From a bacterium (lineage in GTDB: Bacteria > UBA9089 > JAHJRX01), in the NCBI GenBank assembly GCA_030017825.1, contig JASEGW010000009.1:1-24283 (forward strand): DNA of 24,283 bases, in the 5' to 3' direction. How positions within the stretch are numbered: position 1 is the stretch's first letter; each line of letters opens with the position of its first letter. The notes beneath the pieces were generated by a model. That model did not search any database. It was given only the letters and a program-made list of their open reading frames with translations, and was not told where the DNA came from. Below are positions 1 through 8,297 of this stretch, in pieces. The position numbers and the translations under genes are program-made.

Positions 1-64
1 GTAAAGGAATTATAGCATTTTTGTAAAATAACTGATTTATTTTGCAGTAAGTCTAATATAATAT

Positions 65-211
65 ATTTACAATAGAGCGTATAGAGAAATAATACTTCTT
101 GATATTATTAGAATATAAAATAACCTGAGTTCGATTTAAATATAAAATAAAGGAACATATTCTTATGTCGAATTCAGGTTAAATTATATCTCCGTATGCT
201 CTGTGGTAAAT
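65..211. repeat. Nested imperfect inverted repeat upstream of cdaA
   Basis: An outer pair of arms, 65-93 and 183-211, matches as inverted repeats with roughly seven mismatches; shared cores include AGAGC and GAGA..ATAAT. An inner pair, 121-134 (TAACCTGAGTTCGA) and 168-181 (TCGAATTCAGGTTA), differs at one base in 14. The whole 147-bp block can fold back on itself and ends 22 bp before the cdaA start. It could be a decayed fold-back mobile element or a structured leader of the cdaA operon. I see no copy of it elsewhere in the window and no obvious target-site duplication. Apart from this structure, nothing is recognisable in 1-233. Confidence 0.55.
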
Positions 212-233
212 TTTTCAAATTTTAGGATATTTC

Positions 234-1034
234 ATGTATAAATTAATTCATTCTATTAGAATATTAGATGTCATCGATATTTCTATTGTAAGCATAGTTA
301 TCTATCATGTATTTATTATTATTAGAGGAACCGTAGCTATTCAAACCCTTAAAGGCTTATTTATCCTAATTATCTTATTTTTTGTTTCTTCTCGGTGTCA
401 TCTTAATACTATTTATTGGATTTTAAAGAATTTCTGGACTATTGGTTTAGTAGCTTTTGTTATTGTCTTTCAACCAGAAATTAGAAGAGCTCTATCTCAC
501 ATGGGACAAAGACAGTTATGGTTAAAAGGTTTTTTTAGAAGAGAAGAGGAGCTTGTTCAAGAAGTAGTAAAAGCTGCTAGAATTTTAGTTGGTGAAAGAA
601 TAGGTGCTTTAATTGTATTTGAAAGGAATATTGGATTAAAGAATTACATTGAATCAGGAATAAAAATAAATAGCAGGGTATCCGCAGAACTTATTATGAC
701 TATTTTTTACCCAGGAACACCTCTTCATGATGGAGCTATTATTATAAAAGAAGAACAGATTGCTGCTGCTTGTTGTTTTTTACCTCTGAGTCAAAACCCA
801 GATTTAACCAGTGTTTTAGGTACTAGGCATCGGGCTGCTATTGGATTAAGCGAAGAAACTGATGCTTTAATTATCATTATTTCAGAAGAAACAGGTTTTA
901 TTTCTTTAGCTATGGGAGGCAAATTAATAAGGCGCATAGATGAAGAAACATTGATAGAAATGCTTACTTTATATGCTTCTACAACTAAAGAAGAAACATT
1001 TAAATTTAGAGATCTTAAAGAATCAAAATGGTAA
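234..1034 (+). CDS. cdaA: Diadenylate cyclase CdaA (membrane-anchored DisA_N domain)
   Basis: This enzyme condenses two ATP into cyclic di-AMP at the inner membrane. The 266-aa length fits CdaA/DacA (about 270 aa). The N-terminal ~80 residues form three hydrophobic segments (about 13-32, 37-55 and 64-80). The DisA_N catalytic domain follows: the DGA motif is at residues 166-168 within 'PLHDGA', and the RHR motif is at 198-200 within 'GTRHRAA'. Both ATP-binding signatures are therefore intact. The ATG is preceded by a weak AGGAT. The 3' end overlaps the YbbR-domain gene by 7 bp, and glmM follows, which reproduces the conserved cdaA-cdaR-glmM operon of other bacteria. In that operon CdaR and GlmM are known to modulate CdaA activity; regulation here is inferred from that. 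Function is near certain. Confidence 0.95.
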   Translation: MYKLIHSIRILDVIDISIVSIVIYHVFIIIRGTVAIQTLKGLFILIILFFVSSRCHLNTIYWILKNFWTIGLVAFVIVFQPEIRRALSHMGQRQLWLKGFFRREEELVQEVVKAARILVGERIGALIVFERNIGLKNYIESGIKINSRVSAELIMTIFYPGTPLHDGAIIIKEEQIAAACCFLPLSQNPDLTSVLGTRHRAAIGLSEETDALIIIISEETGFISLAMGGKLIRRIDEETLIEMLTLYASTTKEETFKFRDLKESKW

Positions 1035-1429
1035 AATTTACCAAAATTAAAGAATTGTTTTTAAATAATTTAGGCTTAAAGTGTATATCTATTGCTCTTG
1101 GAGTATTGCTTTGGATATATGTTGGCAACGAAGAAGGAACAATTAAGCGATTTAAAATTCCTATAACTTATGAAGGCATTAATAATGGTTTGCATATTAG
1201 CTATTGCTCTAAAAATAAAGTTTTAATTACCGCTCAAGGAAAAAGAGAAAATATTTTATCTTGTCAACTTTCAGATTTTTCTCTTTCTTTAAATCTTTCT
1301 CAAAAAAGTGCTGGCACTTATATTTATAAATTGTTTCCTCGTAAAATAGTAAGACCGCAAAATATTACTATTAAAGCAGTATATCCTGAATACATTAAAA
1401 TTATTTTAAAGTCAAAATCTGTCAAGTAA
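1028..1429 (+). CDS. cdaR: CdaR-like protein with a single YbbR domain
   Basis: A 133-aa protein with one N-terminal membrane anchor (about residues 14-32, 'LGLKCISIALGVLLWIYVG') and an outward-facing domain with the YbbR pattern, including 'IPITYEGI' and the closing 'VYPEYIKIIL'. CdaR of Firmicutes carries three or four YbbR repeats and regulates CdaA through the membrane; here there is room for only one. The start codon lies inside the last codons of cdaA (7-bp overlap), so translation is probably coupled. The name rests on the anchor-plus-YbbR architecture and on its place between cdaA and glmM. Whether a one-repeat protein still regulates the cyclase is unknown. No frameshift explains the short length: the stop is clean, followed by intergenic sequence. 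Confidence 0.8.
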   Translation: MVKFTKIKELFLNNLGLKCISIALGVLLWIYVGNEEGTIKRFKIPITYEGINNGLHISYCSKNKVLITAQGKRENILSCQLSDFSLSLNLSQKSAGTYIYKLFPRKIVRPQNITIKAVYPEYIKIILKSKSVK

Positions 1430-1442
1430 AAATTCTTCTCAT

Positions 1443-1475
1443 CCTTACCTCTTTCCTCAGGAGAGAGGATTAAGG
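1443..1475. repeat. Hairpin between cdaR and glmM
   Basis: CCTTA-CCTCT (1443-1452) pairs with AGAGG-AT-TAAGG (1464-1475), with a 2-nt bulge. No U-tract follows, so it is not a classic intrinsic terminator, and the operon probably reads through it to glmM. Its look (CATCCTTACCTCTTTCC, then GGAGAGAGGATTAAGG) resembles the dispersed CCCTCA..CTCCC/GGGAG..TGAGGG palindromic repeats I recall from many environmental genomes. That resemblance is from memory. There is no second copy in this window. Confidence 0.5.
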
Positions 1476-1557
1476 AAATAGGGTTATTTATGGTTAAAAT
1501 TTCTAATTACAGCTTTACTGCACTGTGGTTTAAGGAAAAAGAAAGGAATAGTATTCA

Positions 1558-2901
1558 ATGAATAAATTTTTTGGAACTGATGGAATAAGAGGAGTAGCAA
1601 ATATTTATCCTATGGACCCAGAAACTATTTTAAAGATAGGAAGAGCTTGTGCTTCTGTCTTTAAAAGCAAGGGACAATCACGAATTATTATTGGAAGAGA
1701 TACAAGAATATCGGGGACTATGATTGAAAATGCTTTAGTAGCTGGACTTACCTCTATGGGTACAATCTGTATGAAAGCAGAGGTTCTCCCTACTCCAGCT
1801 ATTGCGTATCTAGTTAAAAAACTGGGATGCGAAGCAGGAATTATAATTTCTGCCTCTCACAATCCTATGCCAGATAATGGTATCAAAATTATTGGAAATG
1901 ATGGTTTAAAGCTATTAGATGAATTAGAAGAAAGAATAGAAAATAATATAGAAAACGAAAGAATAAAAAAAGAAGTTATCGGCAGTGATATTGGATATGA
2001 AGAAGATGTTAAAGATGCTAACAGTCTTTATATACAGTTTTTAAAATCTATCCTTAAGGTAAAAAATTTAAACAATATAAAGGTTGTTCTTGATTGCGCT
2101 CATGGAGCTACAAGCTTAATTGCTCCAAAGTTATTTAAAGAATTAGGAGCCCAAATTATTCCTATAAATAACGCTCCCAATGGAACTAATATTAATTTTA
2201 AATGTGGTTCCTTATACCCTGAAGTTGCTTCTAAAGCCGTGTTAAAACATAATGCTGATATTGGAATTTCTTTTGATGGTGATGGCGATAGATTAATTGC
2301 TATAGATGAAAAAGGAAATGTCATTGATGGCGACTTTATTATGCTAATTTGTGCCAATTATCTGAAAGAAAAGAATATGCTAAAGAATAATCTATTAATT
2401 ATTACTCAAATGAGTAATTTTGGTTTAGAAAAAGCTTTAAAAGAATTAGATATCAATTTTATTAGAACTAAAGTTGGAGATCGTTATGTAATTAGAGAAA
2501 TGATAAATCGTGATGCTATGATTGGAGGAGAACAATCCGGACACATTATATTTAGAGATATTAGCAATACTGGAGATGGAATTGTTTCTGCCCTTAGATT
2601 AATAGAAATAATGGTAGCCAAAAACAAGCCTTTATCAAAGCTGGCTAGTATTATGAAACGTTATCCTCAAGTGCTATCAAATATTAAGATAAGAGAAAAA
2701 AGGGGTTTCGAAGAAATGCCTGACGTTAAGAAAGCTATTATGGAAGGAGAAAAAAAGATTGGCAATAATGGTAGAATTTTAGTAAGATACTCTGGCACTG
2801 AATTTTTGGCTAGAGTAATGGTAGAAGGAAATAGCCAAGAAAAGATTATAAAAATTGTTAAAAGTATTTCAGGAGCTATTGAAAAATGTATCGGAATATA
2901 A
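1558..2901 (+). CDS. glmM: Phosphoglucosamine mutase GlmM
   Basis: Cytosolic enzyme converting glucosamine-6-phosphate to glucosamine-1-phosphate, the second dedicated step toward UDP-GlcNAc for peptidoglycan and lipid A. It is full length (447 aa). The N-terminus 'FGTDGIRG' is typical. The phosphoserine loop 'SASHNP' places the catalytic serine at residue 100. The metal loop 'DGDGDR' has Asp240, Asp242 and Asp244. A sugar-recognition 'GGEQSGH' follows, and the C-terminal phosphate-binding 'RYSGTE' is present. These motifs separate GlmM from general phosphomannomutases, and the cdaA-cdaR context agrees. It starts 128 bp after cdaR behind an AAAGGA ribosome-binding site. Its last 16 bp overlap the following glycosyltransferase gene. 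Confidence 0.96.
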   Translation: MNKFFGTDGIRGVANIYPMDPETILKIGRACASVFKSKGQSRIIIGRDTRISGTMIENALVAGLTSMGTICMKAEVLPTPAIAYLVKKLGCEAGIIISASHNPMPDNGIKIIGNDGLKLLDELEERIENNIENERIKKEVIGSDIGYEEDVKDANSLYIQFLKSILKVKNLNNIKVVLDCAHGATSLIAPKLFKELGAQIIPINNAPNGTNINFKCGSLYPEVASKAVLKHNADIGISFDGDGDRLIAIDEKGNVIDGDFIMLICANYLKEKNMLKNNLLIITQMSNFGLEKALKELDINFIRTKVGDRYVIREMINRDAMIGGEQSGHIIFRDISNTGDGIVSALRLIEIMVAKNKPLSKLASIMKRYPQVLSNIKIREKRGFEEMPDVKKAIMEGEKKIGNNGRILVRYSGTEFLARVMVEGNSQEKIIKIVKSISGAIEKCIGI

Positions 2902-3893
2902 AAATCTCAGTAATCTCTACTTTAAAGAACGAAGAAGATTGTATTAAGCCTTTTTTAGAAAATTTATTAAATCAGAGTGTACAACCAGATGAAATTATTT
3001 TAGTTGACGGTGGTTCTACAGACTCTACTATTCCTACTATAAGTGAATATATACAAAATAATCCAAAAATAAAACTACTAGTAAAAGCAAATGCGGGTAT
3101 TTCTAAAGGAAGAAATATCGCTATTAAGAATGCTACAAGTGATATTATTGTAACTACTGATGTTTGTAGTTTTATTGATAAAAACTGGCTTTTGGAACTA
3201 ATAACGCCATTTAAAGAGAACTACGAAAAATGGGATGTGTCTTCCGGATATTATATTCCAGAGGTAAAAAGTTGGTATGAAGAATGCCTGGCAGCAGTAA
3301 TATATCACCCTATTTATGAAATAAACTCAAAGAAATTTAACCCCTCTAGTCGTTCTCTTGCTTTTAAGAAAGAAGTCTGGGAAAACATAGGAGGATACCC
3401 AGAATTATATTATTCTGGAGAAGACTTGATATTTGATCTAAAGGCTAAATACCGAGGATATAAGTTTTATTTTGCTAAAAAGGCTCTTGTTTCTTATCAA
3501 ATGGAACCAACTTTGTATAAATTTTTTAGGAAATATCGTCTATATGGTTATGGAGATGGCCAAGCTAATTTATGGTTCTTTAGGCATGTCATTAGATATA
3601 TTACATATATAGGAGGAGTTCTGCTTTTATTTTTAGGGTTTAAATTCTCTTATATTTGGGCAGTTTTTATTTTCATGATTTCATTATATTTGTATCGGCC
3701 TTACAGAAGGATACATTTTTTAAAATACTTAAAAGAAAAATCTATTTTATATAGATTACGAGCCTATCTATCTATTCCTTTTATTTTATTTGTAGGTGAT
3801 TTAGGAAAGATGTTAGGTTATACTGAAGGTCAGTGGGAAAGAATTAGAGGCATTGATAAATCTAATCGTATAAACAAATATACAGGGCATTAA
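2886..3893 (+). CDS. Family 2 glycosyltransferase with C-terminal membrane segments
   Basis: A 335-aa GT-A fold glycosyltransferase, probably acting at the cytoplasmic face of the inner membrane on a lipid-linked or surface glycan. Seen in the sequence: the N-terminal nucleotide-binding strand 'ISVISTLKNEEDCI', the GT2 signature 'LVDGGSTDST' (Asp41), an acidic 'TTDVCS' region, and the acceptor-side 'GGYPELYYSGEDLIF' with its ED pair. Hydrophobic segments follow ('YIGGVLLLFLGF', 'AVFIFMISLYLY', then 'IPFILFVGDLGKMLGY'), giving two to three membrane helices. The ATG lies inside glmM, with AGGAG at 2871-2875 ten bases upstream, so translation is probably coupled. Donor and acceptor cannot be read from sequence. 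The amino-sugar context makes a surface polysaccharide or lipid-sugar role plausible. Confidence 0.85.
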   Translation: MYRNIKISVISTLKNEEDCIKPFLENLLNQSVQPDEIILVDGGSTDSTIPTISEYIQNNPKIKLLVKANAGISKGRNIAIKNATSDIIVTTDVCSFIDKNWLLELITPFKENYEKWDVSSGYYIPEVKSWYEECLAAVIYHPIYEINSKKFNPSSRSLAFKKEVWENIGGYPELYYSGEDLIFDLKAKYRGYKFYFAKKALVSYQMEPTLYKFFRKYRLYGYGDGQANLWFFRHVIRYITYIGGVLLLFLGFKFSYIWAVFIFMISLYLYRPYRRIHFLKYLKEKSILYRLRAYLSIPFILFVGDLGKMLGYTEGQWERIRGIDKSNRINKYTGH

Positions 3894-3934
3894 CGATTCT
3901 TTTGCATTTACAATAATAATTTTGAGGACACAAT

Positions 3935-4975
3935 ATGAAATATAACCTAAAAATGCTTCCTACAGCTATTGGAAGTTTGCCTTACCAAGATGTAGGTAAA
4001 GCTGTGGAGATTGTTTTAGAGAATCTTCCAGATATACCCATATGTTTTCAGTTACCCAATGTTAGCTTTTACGAAAATATGTATGTTCAATATAGTGAAA
4101 AAATGCCCTGCCTAGTTCTTGATCTGGAGCATGAGAAAATATATTTTGACACTAATAAGCAATACTATAAAGAATTAGAAATATTTTACCAGGCTTATCT
4201 AGAAAAAGATGCTGATTATTTTGCTATTACTCCAAAGTTTTCCGTGGGATTTTATGCTTTGCTAAACAAGGTAAAAGATGATACACTTTCTAAATATATA
4301 AAAGCTCAAGTTACTGGTCCTATTAGTTTTGCCATGACTGTCACTGATCAGAATAAAAGAGCAATTTATTATCATAAAGAAATTTTTGAAGCTATTGTTA
4401 AGGGTTTATCTATGAAAGCTTATTGGCAAGCAAAAAAGATTAAAGATGAGGGCTATATTCCTCTTATTTTTATTGATGAGCCTTACCTATCTGTTATAGG
4501 ATCTGCTTACACTAGCATTAAAAAAGAAGAAGTAATAAATAGCTTAAATGAAATTATTACTTTAATTAAAGAGGCGGGAGGAATAAGTGGAATACATTGT
4601 TGCGCTAATACTGATTGGTCAATTCTTTGTAAATCTAAGGCAGATATAATAAGTTTTGATGCCTATAACTATTTAGATAGCATTAGTTTATATAAAGAAG
4701 ATTTAGTTAATTTTTTAAATAAAGGAAATTATTTAGCTTATGGTATAGTGCCTACTTCTATAGAGATAGCCAACGAAAATATTGTAAGTTTGACTAATAG
4801 GTTACAAAAAAGTATTTCTATCCTATTAGAACAAAATATAGTAACTTCCAGCACTAAAGATAATTTTATAATTACTCCTAGTTGTGGAATGGGAACTTTA
4901 AGTGAAGGCTTGACCATAAAAGTTCTTAGGCTAACAAAAGAACTTTCTAAGATTACAAAAGAAAAAATAGTTTAA
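3935..4975 (+). CDS. MetE/UroD-fold putative methyltransferase, function unassigned
   Basis: A 346-aa protein that resembles the catalytic C-terminal half of cobalamin-independent methionine synthase. It opens with 'PTAIGSLPYQD'. It carries 'QVTGPISFAMTV', a His221-x-Cys223 pair in 'GIHCCANTDW', and Cys317 in 'TPSCGMGTLSEG'. In MetE, an H-x-C pair plus a late Cys bind the zinc that activates the thiol substrate, so a zinc thiol-methyltransferase chemistry is plausible. The folate-binding N-terminal half of full MetE (about 750 aa) is absent. Stand-alone core-MetE proteins often take methyl groups from corrinoid proteins, but no corrinoid partner is visible here. It sits 41 bp after the glycosyltransferase and 55 bp before pdxJ. 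The methyl donor and product remain unknown; UROD-family annotation is an alternative. Confidence 0.7.
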   Translation: MKYNLKMLPTAIGSLPYQDVGKAVEIVLENLPDIPICFQLPNVSFYENMYVQYSEKMPCLVLDLEHEKIYFDTNKQYYKELEIFYQAYLEKDADYFAITPKFSVGFYALLNKVKDDTLSKYIKAQVTGPISFAMTVTDQNKRAIYYHKEIFEAIVKGLSMKAYWQAKKIKDEGYIPLIFIDEPYLSVIGSAYTSIKKEEVINSLNEIITLIKEAGGISGIHCCANTDWSILCKSKADIISFDAYNYLDSISLYKEDLVNFLNKGNYLAYGIVPTSIEIANENIVSLTNRLQKSISILLEQNIVTSSTKDNFIITPSCGMGTLSEGLTIKVLRLTKELSKITKEKIV

Positions 4976-5030
4976 GTATGAAAAGAAAATACACTAAAGG
5001 ATAAATAAATGTTAGAAAGGATACAACCTT

Positions 5031-5750
5031 ATGAAATTAGGAGTAAATCTCGATCATATTGCCACTATTAGAGAAGCTCGAGGAGGTAAAGAACCTGACC
5101 CTATTTATGCTGCAGTATTGGCAGAACTAGGAGGATGTCATGGCATTACCGTACATTTAAGAGAAGATCGACGACATATTAAAGATCGTGATGTTAAGCT
5201 TTTAAAACAAGTAATAAAAACAAAATTAAATTTGGAAATGGCAGCCACTGAGGAGATGATGAATATTGCTCTCTCAATCAAACCTGAACAAGTAACTTTA
5301 GTTCCTGAAAAAAGAGAAGAATTAACTACAGAAGGTGGCTTAGATATTGTAGAAAACTTCGAACATATTTATAAAGTAGTTTCCACTCTTCAGGGAAAAA
5401 AAATTACGGTAATTCTTTTTATTGACCCTGAAAAAGAACAGATTAAATCAGCCGAAAAAACAGGAGCTGTAGGTATTGAAATTCATACTGGTTGCTATAG
5501 TAATGTTTATAGAGAAGAAGAGTTAGAAAGAGAGTTACAGCGCATCGAAGAAGCAGTGCAAGAAGCAAATAAATTAAACTTAAAAATTAATGCTGGCCAT
5601 GGATTAAACTATCAAAATGTAAAATCTATTGTCCAAATTCCATTTATTAGAGAATTAAATATTGGCCACAGTATTGTAAGTAGAGCTTCTTTATTAGGAA
5701 TGACCCAAGCAGTAAGCGAAATGGTACAATTAATAAGGCGGAGAATATAA
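5031..5750 (+). CDS. pdxJ: Pyridoxine 5'-phosphate synthase PdxJ
   Basis: Cytosolic TIM-barrel enzyme that condenses 1-deoxy-D-xylulose 5-phosphate with 3-amino-2-oxopropyl phosphate to form pyridoxine 5'-phosphate, the last ring-forming step of DXP-dependent vitamin B6 synthesis. Its 239 aa match the family. Motifs: 'LGVNLDHIATIREARGG' at the N-terminus, 'LNLEMAATEEM', 'TLVPEKREELTTEGG', 'GIEIHTGCY' and 'INAGHGLNY' near the end. A GAAAGGA site precedes the ATG. glmS begins 2 bp after its stop, so the two are surely co-transcribed. GlmS does not itself need PLP, so the linkage looks like conserved operon neighbourhood rather than direct pathway coupling. Confidence 0.96.
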   Translation: MKLGVNLDHIATIREARGGKEPDPIYAAVLAELGGCHGITVHLREDRRHIKDRDVKLLKQVIKTKLNLEMAATEEMMNIALSIKPEQVTLVPEKREELTTEGGLDIVENFEHIYKVVSTLQGKKITVILFIDPEKEQIKSAEKTGAVGIEIHTGCYSNVYREEELERELQRIEEAVQEANKLNLKINAGHGLNYQNVKSIVQIPFIRELNIGHSIVSRASLLGMTQAVSEMVQLIRRRI

Positions 5751-5752
5751 AT

Positions 5753-7579
5753 ATGTGTGGAATTATAGGTTATATAGGCAAAGAAAAAGCTGGGGATATT
5801 TTAATTGAAGGCTTAAGACGTTTAGAATATCGAGGGTATGATTCTGCTGGGATAGCTACAATAGATAATGGCCAGATAAAAATCATAAAATCAGTAGGAA
5901 AGTTACGCCAATTAGAAAAAATTCTTCGGAATTCTTCTCTTTCGGGCAACATAGGCATAGGACACACCCGTTGGGCAACCCACGGTAAACCTAGCGATGA
6001 AAATGCTCATCCCCATTCTGACTGCCATAATCAAATTGTAGTTGTGCATAATGGAATTATAGAAAATTACATAGAGCTTAGGGAAGAGTTGATTAAAAAA
6101 GGACATAAAATAGTTTCAGAAACAGATACTGAAATTATAGCCCACTTAATTGAAGAATACCATAAAAATCATTCTTTTGAAGAAGCTGTTTCTTTAAGTT
6201 TAAAAAACTTAAAAGGTGCTTATGCGCTGGGAATACTACATAGTCAACATCCAGATACTATTATCGCAGCTCGTTTAGGTAGTCCTCTCATTATTGGCTT
6301 AGGTGAAAATGAACACTTCATTGCTTCAGATATTCCAGCTATATTAAGCCATACTCGTCAAATTATTTTTTTAGATGAAGAAGAGATGGCCATTATTAAA
6401 GCTGATGAAGTTAAAGTTACGGATCTAAATGGTTGCATAAAGTCAAAAACCTTTCACCAAATTACTTGGGACCCCATTATGGCAGAAAAAGATGGTTACA
6501 AACATTTTATGTTAAAAGAAATTCACGAGCAACCTCGAGCCATTGAAGATACCATGAGAGGAAACTTAAAAGAAGATGATATATTCTTAGATGAAGTGAA
6601 GTTAAGCTCAGAAGATATAGATAAAATTAAAAAGGTATTCATTGTTGCTTGCGGCACTTCTTATCATGCTGCTTTGGTAGGAAAATTTATGCTGGAAGAG
6701 TTGTCTTTAATTCCAACAGAAGTAGATATAGGCTCGGAATTTAGGTACCGTCAACCATTAATTGACGATAAGGTGCTTTTTATTACCATTAGTCAATCAG
6801 GAGAAACTGCTGATTCTATAGCTGCCTTAAGAGAAGCTAAAAGAAAAGGAGCTAAAGTTATTTCTATTTGTAATGTTTTAGGTAGCACTATTACTAGAGA
6901 ATCAGACGGAGTTATTTACACTCATGCTGGCCCAGAGATTGGAGTAGCTTCTACTAAAGCTTTTACCACTCAATTAGTAGCTTTATATATGTTTTCTATA
7001 TACTTGGGAAGAAGGAAAAGAGCACTAAGTCCTCAAAAAGCTAAAGAGCTGATTTTAGAATTACGCAAACTACCTCAATGTGTTATAAATGTATTAAAAA
7101 GTGCTGAAGAGATTAAAAATTATACCAAATACTATTTTAAGTGCAATGATTTTCTTTTCTTGGGGCGAGGCATAAATTATCCTATCGCCTTAGAAGGAGC
7201 TTTAAAATTAAAAGAAATATCTTATATTCATGCCGAGGGATATCCAGCTGGAGAAATGAAACATGGCCCTATTGCTTTAATAGATGAAAACATGCCTGTA
7301 GTTACTATAGCTACCGAGAGTAAAGTATATGACAAAATTTTAAGTAATATTGAAGAAGTAAAAGCTCGAGATGGCATTGTTATAGCTTTGGCTAATAGCG
7401 ATAATCAAAGAATTATGGATATTGCTAACCATGTTACTCATATTTCTAAGATTAATGAACTCTTAAGCCCTGTCTTAAATGTTATACCTCTCCAGATGTT
7501 GGCTTATTATATTGCTGAAAAGAGAGGTTGCGATGTGGATCAACCTAGAAACCTAGCTAAAAGTGTTACTGTAGAATAA
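5753..7579 (+). CDS. glmS: Glutamine-fructose-6-phosphate aminotransferase GlmS
   Basis: Makes glucosamine-6-phosphate from fructose-6-phosphate and glutamine, the entry step of amino-sugar synthesis. It is full length at 608 aa. After removal of Met1, Cys2 ('MCGIIGYIG') is the glutaminase nucleophile. The class II glutaminase domain continues with 'GHTRWATHG' and 'VVHNGIIENY'. Two SIS domains follow ('VACGTSYHAALVGK', 'TISQSGETADS', 'FLGRGINYPIALEGALKLKE'), and the C-terminus 'DQPRNLAKSVTVE' places the active-site lysine at 603. No glmS ribozyme is visible, since the gap to pdxJ is only 2 bp. Together with GlmM in the same block it supplies GlcN-1-P; the GlmU step is not in this window. Confidence 0.97.
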   Translation: MCGIIGYIGKEKAGDILIEGLRRLEYRGYDSAGIATIDNGQIKIIKSVGKLRQLEKILRNSSLSGNIGIGHTRWATHGKPSDENAHPHSDCHNQIVVVHNGIIENYIELREELIKKGHKIVSETDTEIIAHLIEEYHKNHSFEEAVSLSLKNLKGAYALGILHSQHPDTIIAARLGSPLIIGLGENEHFIASDIPAILSHTRQIIFLDEEEMAIIKADEVKVTDLNGCIKSKTFHQITWDPIMAEKDGYKHFMLKEIHEQPRAIEDTMRGNLKEDDIFLDEVKLSSEDIDKIKKVFIVACGTSYHAALVGKFMLEELSLIPTEVDIGSEFRYRQPLIDDKVLFITISQSGETADSIAALREAKRKGAKVISICNVLGSTITRESDGVIYTHAGPEIGVASTKAFTTQLVALYMFSIYLGRRKRALSPQKAKELILELRKLPQCVINVLKSAEEIKNYTKYYFKCNDFLFLGRGINYPIALEGALKLKEISYIHAEGYPAGEMKHGPIALIDENMPVVTIATESKVYDKILSNIEEVKARDGIVIALANSDNQRIMDIANHVTHISKINELLSPVLNVIPLQMLAYYIAEKRGCDVDQPRNLAKSVTVE

Positions 7580-7593
7580 AAGAGGAGGCTATT

Positions 7594-8241
7594 GTGAAAA
7601 CTAAAATATTTAAAAATGTGTCCATAGGAGAAAATAGTACTATTCAAGATCCTTGTATAATAGGAGCTCCCCCAAGAGGAAAAAAAGATGGAGAGTTAAA
7701 GACTATTATAGGAGCAAATGCCACCATAAGAGCTTTTACTACCATTTATGCAGGTAATATTATTGGAGATAATCTTCAGACAGGGCATGGAGCCATGATA
7801 AGAGAAGATAATGTGATTGGCAATGGCGCCAGTATTGGCACCAATGCTGTTTTAGAATTTAAAAATAGGATTGGAAGTAATGTACGTATTCATAGTGGAT
7901 GTTTTATGGAAGATGTAGAAATTGGAGATTATGTATTTATTGGTCCTAATGTAGTATTCACAGATGACCTTCATCCTATGTTTTGCCCTACTTACTTAGA
8001 TTGTAAAGGAGGAGCAAAGGTTTTGGACTTAGCTCGTATAGGAGCCAATTCTACTATTTTGCCTGGAGTAGTTATTGGAAGAAATTCTTTGGTAGGCGCA
8101 GGTTCGGTAGTTACTAAAGATGTTCCCGATAATGCAGTAGTAGTTGGAAATCCAGCTAAGGTTATAAATGATGTTAGGGATCTGAAATGCGTTTCTGGTC
8201 ATCACGATAAACCCTATTCTTGGCCACCATATAATGAATAA
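7594..8241 (+). CDS. Left-handed beta-helix (hexapeptide) sugar acyltransferase
   Basis: A 215-aa protein made largely of hexapeptide repeats ('IGENST', 'IGANAT', 'IGNGAS', 'IGTNAV', 'IGSNVR', 'IGDYVFIGPNVVF'). It ends with the typical 'VGAGSVVTKDVPDNAVVVGNPAKVI'. This is the WbpD/WbbJ/DapH-like acyl- or acetyl-CoA dependent group, which usually N- or O-acetylates nucleotide sugars. The start is GTG at 7594, supported by AGAGGAGG at 7581-7588 and by a natural N-terminus; no better ATG lies upstream. It is 14 bp after glmS and 56 bp before the dehydratase-like gene. A role acetylating an amino group on a UDP-sugar is therefore plausible but not proven. A serine acetyltransferase is less likely given the sequence order. 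Confidence 0.8.
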   Translation: MKTKIFKNVSIGENSTIQDPCIIGAPPRGKKDGELKTIIGANATIRAFTTIYAGNIIGDNLQTGHGAMIREDNVIGNGASIGTNAVLEFKNRIGSNVRIHSGCFMEDVEIGDYVFIGPNVVFTDDLHPMFCPTYLDCKGGAKVLDLARIGANSTILPGVVIGRNSLVGAGSVVTKDVPDNAVVVGNPAKVINDVRDLKCVSGHHDKPYSWPPYNE

Positions 8242-8297
8242 AAGGCATGTAAATAATAATTCATATTAAATCTAATTTGTATCTAAGGATCTTTTAA

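Noticed and set aside
4979..5005. Eight-codon open frame (Met-Lys-Arg-Lys-Tyr-Thr-Lys-Gly) before pdxJ
   Set aside because: It lacks a good ribosome-binding site, and no attenuation structure or codon bias links it to pdxJ.
5751..5752. glmS ribozyme
   Set aside because: The gap upstream of glmS is only 2 bp, leaving no room for one.
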